Source of the DNA: Thermaerobacter marianensis
GTDB lineage: Bacteria; Bacillota; Sulfobacillia; DVGY01
Length of the DNA: 48,778 nt
Assembly: GCA_020724425.1 (NCBI GenBank)
Contig: DYGY01000018.1
Coordinates: 1 to 48,778 of the forward strand
Direction: 5' to 3'
Made by a program: the position numbers and the translations under genes. Within the stretch, counting starts at the first letter, position 1, and each line of letters begins with the position of its first letter. Below are positions 44,591 through 48,778 of the stretch, one piece after another. Under the pieces are notes generated by a model, which was not told the origin of the DNA, did no database searches, and saw nothing but the letters and a program-made list of their open reading frames with translations.

Positions 44591-44652
44591 CTCTACCCTC
44601 CCTTACAATTGTTCCTCTCTTTATTATGACTTTCAATATATCAACTTATCCA

Positions 44653-44687
44653 AATAAAAAAGCACCCCACTCGATGAGTGGAGTGCC
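44653..44687 (-). terminator. Terminator of clpX
   Basis: A near-perfect 11-bp stem (44687-44677 with 44672-44662) is followed on the minus strand by a run of six U and an AU-rich tail. It lies directly after the clpX stop. Confidence 0.93.
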
Positions 44688-44697
44688 AAACGTATAC

Positions 44698-45951
44698 TTA
44701 TGCAGTTTCTTCTTTCTTCTTACGTTCCTGTGTAACAAGAATTGGTTGGTCACCCTTATTAACAACATCCTTAGTAACTACAACCTTAACAATATCTGTT
44801 CTAGATGGTATATCATACATAACATCTAGCATAATGTCTTCGATAATCGACCTTAAACCACGAGCTCCTGTATTCCTCTTTAATGCCTTTTCCGAAATAG
44901 AGGAAATGGCGTCTTCGGTAAACTCAAGTTCAATTCCATCAAGATCAAAGAACTTTTGATACTGCTTTGCTAGAGCATTCTTTGGTTCAGTCAGGATTCT
45001 AATCAGTGCTTGCTCATCAAGAGCATCAAGAGTTGCAATAACAGGGATTCTTCCTACAAACTCAGGAATCAACCCATACTTTAGAAGATCTTGAGGCAAT
45101 ACCTGAGAAAGAATCTGACCAATCTGTTTCTCTTTCTTACCCTTAACATCAGCACCAAAACCCATGACCTTTTCTTCAACTCTATTTTGGATAATGCGGT
45201 CTAATCCATCAAAGGCTCCACCAACAATAAAGAGAATGTTGGTAGTATCGATCTGAATGAACTCCTGGTGTGGATGTTTTCTTCCCCCCTGAGGAGGAAC
45301 ACTAGCAACAGTACCCTCAAGAATCTTCAACAGGGCCTGTTGTACACCTTCACCAGAAACATCTCTTGTAATCGATGGATTTTCTGACTTCCTAGCTATT
45401 TTATCAATCTCATCAATATAGACAATACCTTTTTCGGCACGTTCGATATCATAATCAGCCGCTTGAATCAACTTGAGCAGGATGTTTTCCACATCCTCCC
45501 CAACATAACCCGCTTCAGTAAGAGATGTGGCATCTGCTATAGCAAATGGTACGTTGAGCATCTTAGCAAGAGTCTGAGCTAACAAAGTCTTACCTGAACC
45601 AGTTGGACCAATCATGACAATATTACTCTTTTGCAGCTCAACATCATCATTGTTACTAATATTGATTCGCTTATAGTGATTGTAAACAGCTACTGCCAAA
45701 CTTTTCTTAGCATTATCCTGACCTATGACATATTGATCAAGAAAGCTCTTGATTTCCTTAGGTTTAGGTATATCTTTCAGGTCTATATTGACCTCTTCTG
45801 TCAGTTCTTCGTCAAGAATATCATTGCACAACTCAACACACTCATCACAGATATAAACACCTGGCCCTGCAATCAAACGTCTGACTTGATCCTGATGTTT
45901 ACCACAGAATGAGCACTTAAGCTGTCCCTTCTCTTCGGAGAATTTCAACAT
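44698..45951 (-). CDS. clpX: ClpX ATPase subunit of the ClpXP protease
   Basis: The 417-residue unfoldase has an N-terminal zinc-binding domain (CSFC...CDEC, about 14-38), an AAA+ module with Walker [13 protein letters not shown] (about 114-125) and Walker [11 protein letters not shown] (about 178-187). It also has the ClpP-binding IGF-type loop, here VMGFGAD, and the [13 protein letters not shown] and TGARGLRS sensor regions. It feeds SsrA-tagged and other substrates to ClpP, encoded just upstream. The C-terminus is lysine- and glutamate-rich. ATG 45951 has GAGAGGAG. Confidence 0.97.
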   Translation of the reverse strand: MLKFSEEKGQLKCSFCGKHQDQVRRLIAGPGVYICDECVELCNDILDEELTEEVNIDLKDIPKPKEIKSFLDQYVIGQDNAKKSLAVAVYNHYKRINISNNDDVELQKSNIVMIGPTGSGKTLLAQTLAKMLNVPFAIADATSLTEAGYVGEDVENILLKLIQAADYDIERAEKGIVYIDEIDKIARKSENPSITRDVSGEGVQQALLKILEGTVASVPPQGGRKHPHQEFIQIDTTNILFIVGGAFDGLDRIIQNRVEEKVMGFGADVKGKKEKQIGQILSQVLPQDLLKYGLIPEFVGRIPVIATLDALDEQALIRILTEPKNALAKQYQKFFDLDGIELEFTEDAISSISEKALKRNTGARGLRSIIEDIMLDVMYDIPSRTDIVKVVVTKDVVNKGDQPILVTQERKKKEETA

Positions 45952-45997
45952 TCTTCCACTCCTCTCACTACTTCGGGCAAAAAGGATTCAAGACGCC

Positions 45998-46597
45998 TTA
46001 GCGTCTCTTTCCCTTGTCACGTGGATTCAAAACTTCATCCACTATACCATAAGCCTTGGCGTCTTCTGCCGACATCCAGAAATCACGATCTGTATCTCTT
46101 TCAATCTTAGAAATATCCTGGCCAGTATGTTTTGCTAAGATCTCATTAGCAATCTGCTTCATTTTCAAAAGCTCATCGGCATAGATCTTAACGTCCGAAG
46201 CCTTACCACCAACTTGAGAAGCTGGCTGATGAATCATTATTCTAGAATGTGGCAAAGCAAATCGTTTCCCCTCTGTGCCACCTGCGAGCAATAAAGCGCC
46301 CATACTTGCAGCCAAACCAACACAATATGTGGCCACATCAGGTTTGATGTGTTGCATGGTATCATAAATACCTAAACCAGCATCCACAGATCCACCAGGG
46401 GAGTTAATATATACTGATATGTCTCGATCAGGATCATCTGTCTCTAAAAACAACAACTGAGCAATAACCAGATTAGCAACCATATCATCAATAGGTGTAC
46501 CAATGAAGATAATACGATCCTTTAACAGCCTTGAATAGATGTCATAAGCTCGTTCACCACGATTAGTCTGCTCAATAACCATTGGAACCAGATTCAT
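45998..46597 (-). CDS. clpP: ClpP serine protease
   Basis: The 199-residue protein forms the tetradecameric peptidase core. The catalytic Ser lies in [10 protein letters not shown] (about 97), His in [11 protein letters not shown] (about 122) and Asp in ERDTDRDF (about 171). N-terminal residues before PMVIEQT would be the propeptide. It is downstream of tig and upstream of clpX, the standard order, with GGGGGGA before the ATG. No CtsR box was noticed in the short upstream region. Confidence 0.97.
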   Translation of the reverse strand: MNLVPMVIEQTNRGERAYDIYSRLLKDRIIFIGTPIDDMVANLVIAQLLFLETDDPDRDISVYINSPGGSVDAGLGIYDTMQHIKPDVATYCVGLAASMGALLLAGGTEGKRFALPHSRIMIHQPASQVGGKASDVKIYADELLKMKQIANEILAKHTGQDISKIERDTDRDFWMSAEDAKAYGIVDEVLNPRDKGKRR

Positions 46598-46673
46598 CTT
46601 TATAGTCCCCCCTTAGCAAGCTTTACACAATCTCAGTTAGTTTATTCTATATTGTGCAAAATAATTCCTGCAC

Positions 46674-47975
46674 CTAATTTGCAGCATTGCTCTCTGCTTG
46701 TGTAGCCAACATTTCAACAACCTTACGGAACATAATACTATCCTGAATCCTACCTTTATATTCAGGGCTTGATAGATATTCCTTAATCATTTCTGCTGAT
46801 TCACCATAGGAGGCTGCGATTTGATCGATTTCAGCAGAAACTTCTTCATCTGTTGCAGAGATTTCTTCCTGTTTGGCAATAGTCTCTAGAACCAGATCTG
46901 TTTTAACTTCCTTTTCTGCTCTAGGAGCAAAATCAGCTAACACATCGTCTCTTTCCTTACCAATAGCTTGTAGATACATATCTAAACCCATTCCCTGTTG
47001 CCGCAAGTTCTGATCTAAATCCTGAAGCAAAGCTTCCTGTCTTTGCTTGATCATCGATTCAGGAACATCAACCTCTGCCTGCTCAACCACCAGTTCAACT
47101 ACCTGATTATATAGTTGGGCCCTTGCCTCTTTTTCCGCATGTTCAATCAAATGAGCCCTTGTTTCCTCTTTCAATACTTCAAAGCTTTCCTTCTCAACCA
47201 TAGTTGCAAATTCATCATTTAACTCAGGCATAACCTTCTCTTTAATCTCATGAACTTTAATCTTAAAGATAGCTTCCTTACCTGCTAAACTAGGTTCATG
47301 ATACTCCTGCGGGAAAGTAACAGCAATCTCTCTTTCCTCTCCAACCCTACTACCAACTAACTGTTCTTCAAAGCCAGGGATAAAGGTATGAGAACCCAAC
47401 TCAAGGGTATATCCTTCACCAGATCCACCCTGTATGGCTTCACCATCAACATAACCATCAAAATCAACTAACAAGAAATGACCTTCTAAAGCTTCAATGT
47501 TCTCATCTTCAATACTCTTAACCTCTGCATATCTTTCTCTCATCTTATCTAGTTCAGCAACAACATCTTCATCAGTAATTGCCTTGATTTCCTTGGCTGC
47601 AGCAATACTCTTATAGTCTCCGAGCTTCACTTCTGGCAATACATCCACCTCAATCATTAAAATCATTGGTTGATCTTCATCCACTTTTAAATCCTTCACC
47701 TCAGGTTGACCAACTGGCTTAATGCCTGTTTCCTCAATAGCCTTCTCATAAACAACTGGAAATAGATCCTGTAATGCTTCATCTACCAATGCTGCTTTAC
47801 CTACATGTCTTTCAACAACCGCTCTTGGAGCTTTACCCTTTCTAAAGCCCGGAACATTTACCTTTTTAGCAACCTTTTTAGCAGCCTTACTCATGGCATC
47901 CTCTAGCATTTCAACTGGTACTTCAATCTCTAAGTGTGCCCTACTGTTCTCTATCTTCTCAATGGTAGTTTTCAT
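46674..47975 (-). CDS. tig: Trigger factor chaperone
   Basis: The 433-residue ribosome-bound chaperone has an N-terminal domain with the L23-docking signature VPGFRKGKAP (about 42-51), an FKBP-like PPIase domain (about 160-245: GHFLLVDFDGYVDGEAI and HTFIPGFEEQLVG) and a long helical C-terminal domain. It meets nascent chains at the exit tunnel. ATG 47975 with GAGGAGGAACC. It heads the tig-clpP-clpX run and follows the tRNA-Gly terminator. Confidence 0.97.
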   Translation of the reverse strand: MKTTIEKIENSRAHLEIEVPVEMLEDAMSKAAKKVAKKVNVPGFRKGKAPRAVVERHVGKAALVDEALQDLFPVVYEKAIEETGIKPVGQPEVKDLKVDEDQPMILMIEVDVLPEVKLGDYKSIAAAKEIKAITDEDVVAELDKMRERYAEVKSIEDENIEALEGHFLLVDFDGYVDGEAIQGGSGEGYTLELGSHTFIPGFEEQLVGSRVGEEREIAVTFPQEYHEPSLAGKEAIFKIKVHEIKEKVMPELNDEFATMVEKESFEVLKEETRAHLIEHAEKEARAQLYNQVVELVVEQAEVDVPESMIKQRQEALLQDLDQNLRQQGMGLDMYLQAIGKERDDVLADFAPRAEKEVKTDLVLETIAKQEEISATDEEVSAEIDQIAASYGESAEMIKEYLSSPEYKGRIQDSIMFRKVVEMLATQAESNAAN

Positions 47976-48049
47976 ATGGTTCCTCCTCTTCCTCTTCTAT
48001 ATTTATGACGTTTAATCCTAATAGTTGACCTTTAATACCTGATTAACAC

Positions 48050-48083
48050 AGAAAAACAGTGGCGGACACATACTGCCACTGTT
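48050..48083 (-). terminator. Terminator of the tRNA-Leu/tRNA-Gly transcript
   Basis: A perfect 9-bp stem (48083-48075 with 48063-48055) is followed on the minus strand by UUU and a C/U-rich tail. It lies about 40 nt beyond the tRNA-Gly 3' end. Confidence 0.85.
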
Positions 48084-48123
48084 AATTATTAATCACGGCC
48101 ACCACTAGGTGTCTGCTATATTA

Positions 48124-48199
<76 letters not shown>

Positions 48200-48210
48200 A
48201 TAATACTACC

Positions 48211-48297
48211 TGGTGCGAGGGAGGGGAGTCGAACCCCTACGCCGGTAAAGGCACAAGATCCTAAGTCTTGCATGTCTGCCAGTTCCATCACCCTCGC
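48211..48297 (-). tRNA. tRNA-Leu(TAG)
   Basis: An 87-nt class II tRNA with a long variable arm and encoded CCA. Anticodon arm CAAGA-CTTAGGA-TCTTG gives UAG, reading CUA/CUN leucine codons. Discriminator A. Transcribed from the promoter at 48332-48361 together with tRNA-Gly. Its A73 is compatible with the UGGU bulge of the leuS T-box. Confidence 0.97.
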
Positions 48298-48331
48298 ATA
48301 GCAGACCACTCATTTTAACAGTACATAAGAG

Positions 48332-48361
48332 ATTATACGCTATCAGCATAAGCATTGTCAA
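48332..48361 (-). promoter_or_regulatory. Promoter of tRNA-Leu/tRNA-Gly
   Basis: The minus strand reads a perfect TTGACA (48361-48356), an 18-nt spacer and a perfect TATAAT (48337-48332), about 28 nt before the predicted start of the tRNA-Leu transcript body. It abuts the end of the IS-like remnant. Confidence 0.92.
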
Positions 48362-48371
48362 TGAGTAGCAT

Positions 48372-48598
48372 AACTGAGTGACATACTCCCACCACCTACG
48401 CTAATGCTTAGAGGTGGGGGCTTCTTGGGACCTACCAACTAACGTTGATATAATTATCAAGCTAACCCCGTTTGCCCAACGGTTTTTTAGTCATATATGC
48501 TTTCTTTATATACAGCATAACATATGTTTGGGTGTTTTTCAACGAGGCAACAATTCATCCCTCACCTGAAGAGGATGGGAGACTTCTTATCGCATTAG
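48372..48598 (-). mobile_element. IS200/IS605-like remnant without transposase (non-autonomous element)
   Basis: The minus strand ends in CCAAGAAGCCCCCACC, a stem-loop CCACCT...AGGTGG, and GTGGGAGTATGTCAC, which resembles the right end of IS200/IS605 tnpB-type elements. A second hairpin (CATCC...GGATG) preceded by AAGAAGTCTCCC marks the other side. Between them are promoter-like sequence, an ATG with a ten-codon open frame and a small CCGTT/AACGG hairpin, but no tnpA or tnpB. It probably derives from an internally deleted element lying between tRNA-Lys and tRNA-Leu. Assignment is from memory of end motifs. Confidence 0.5.
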
Positions 48599-48600
48599 GT

Positions 48601-48630
48601 TAAAAACACCGCCCCAAACACTTGAGACGG
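48601..48630 (-). terminator. Terminator of tRNA-Lys
   Basis: A 9-bp stem with some G-U pairs (48630-48622 with 48617-48609) is followed by GUGUUUUUAA on the minus strand, 7 nt beyond the tRNA-Lys 3' end. Confidence 0.85.
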
Positions 48631-48636
48631 CTAGTG

Positions 48637-48709
48637 TGGGTCATACAGGAATCGAACCTGTGACACCCTGATTAAAAGTCAGGTGCTCTACCGACTGAGC
48701 TAATGACCC
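48637..48709 (-). tRNA. tRNA-Lys(TTT)
   Basis: A 73-nt cloverleaf: acceptor GGGTCAT/ATGACCC, D arm GCTC/GAGC, anticodon loop CTTTTAA giving UUU, T arm ACAGG-TTCGATT-CCTGT, discriminator A. CCA is not encoded (CAC follows). Its promoter must lie beyond or at the window edge. Confidence 0.96.
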
Positions 48710-48778
48710 GAAATGGCTGGGGTGCGGGTCTTTGACAGTTGCATAAAGAAAAAATCGCTGAAAGCCTCGATACAGGCT
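48710..48778. other. Unexplained sequence at the window edge
   Basis: The last 69 bases hold no gene I can support. A short hairpin (AGCCT...AGGCT, 48763-48778) and a TTTGACAGTTGCATAAAG stretch are reminiscent of insertion-sequence ends, but the element, if any, continues beyond the window. Confidence 0.2.

Overview
The window is about 48.8 kb of chromosome from a low-to-mid GC, endospore-forming Bacillota, most likely of a clostridial (Clostridia-like) lineage. The evidence is gene content and order: maf-radC-mreBCD-mrdA-minCD-rodA-spoIVFA-spoIVFB, then the radical SAM/DUF2344/RNase G/rplU-prp-rpmA-spo0B-obg block, then nadD-yqeK-LCP-rsfS-leuS-comEA, plus lon/lonB/clpX/clpP/tig. L27 carries the Firmicutes-type N-terminal extension next to its protease Prp. 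T-box, TPP, yybP-ykoY and L21-leader type regulatory RNAs are typical of the phylum. Species cannot be assigned from the sequence alone. Almost everything is on the minus strand. The plus-strand exceptions are three M42 peptidases, an EamA transporter and the sdh operon.

Layout by position. 1-1.5 kb: thiamine salvage (thiT under a TPP riboswitch with an attenuator; thiN upstream with its own promoter). 1.6-4.7 kb (+): three overlapping, tandem M42 aminopeptidase genes. 4.7-8.1 kb: comEA and leuS; the leuS T-box leader contains a complete tRNA-Ala gene. 8.1-13 kb: rsfS, an LCP cell-wall ligase, yqeK, nadD, obg and spo0B. 13-18.6 kb: rpmA, prp, rplU (own promoter and leader), RNase G, DUF2344 protein and a B12-binding radical SAM protein. 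18.6-28.8 kb: SpoIVFB/SpoIVFA, the rod-shape and division cluster (rodA, minDC, mrdA, mreDCB), radC and maf. 28.8-33.5 kb: two small membrane or SPOR proteins, a PrcB-like protein and valS with a conventional T-box. 33.5-38.1 kb: two GNAT acetyltransferases, EamA and LonA. 38.3-41.7 kb (+): sdhCDAB. 41.7-48 kb: a CaCA-family exchanger under a Mn-type (yybP-ykoY) riboswitch, then lonB, clpX, clpP and tig. 48.1-48.7 kb: tRNA-Gly, tRNA-Leu and tRNA-Lys with a small IS200/IS605-like remnant between the last two.

The blocks work together as housekeeping modules: ribosome assembly and silencing, lateral wall growth and septum placement, sporulation phosphorelay and sigma-K processing, and protein folding with ATP-dependent proteolysis. 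RNA-based control is unusually visible: at least five cis-acting leaders were read directly (TPP, two T-boxes, L21, Mn), and comEA has an occluded start site.

The most unusual object is the leuS leader. An intact, canonical tRNA-Ala(GGC) gene sits in the position of the Stem III apical loop of a leucine T-box, bounded by a perfect 8-bp inverted repeat, and is transcribed from the leuS promoter ahead of the attenuator. I know of no described case of this arrangement; that is a statement from memory and has not been searched.
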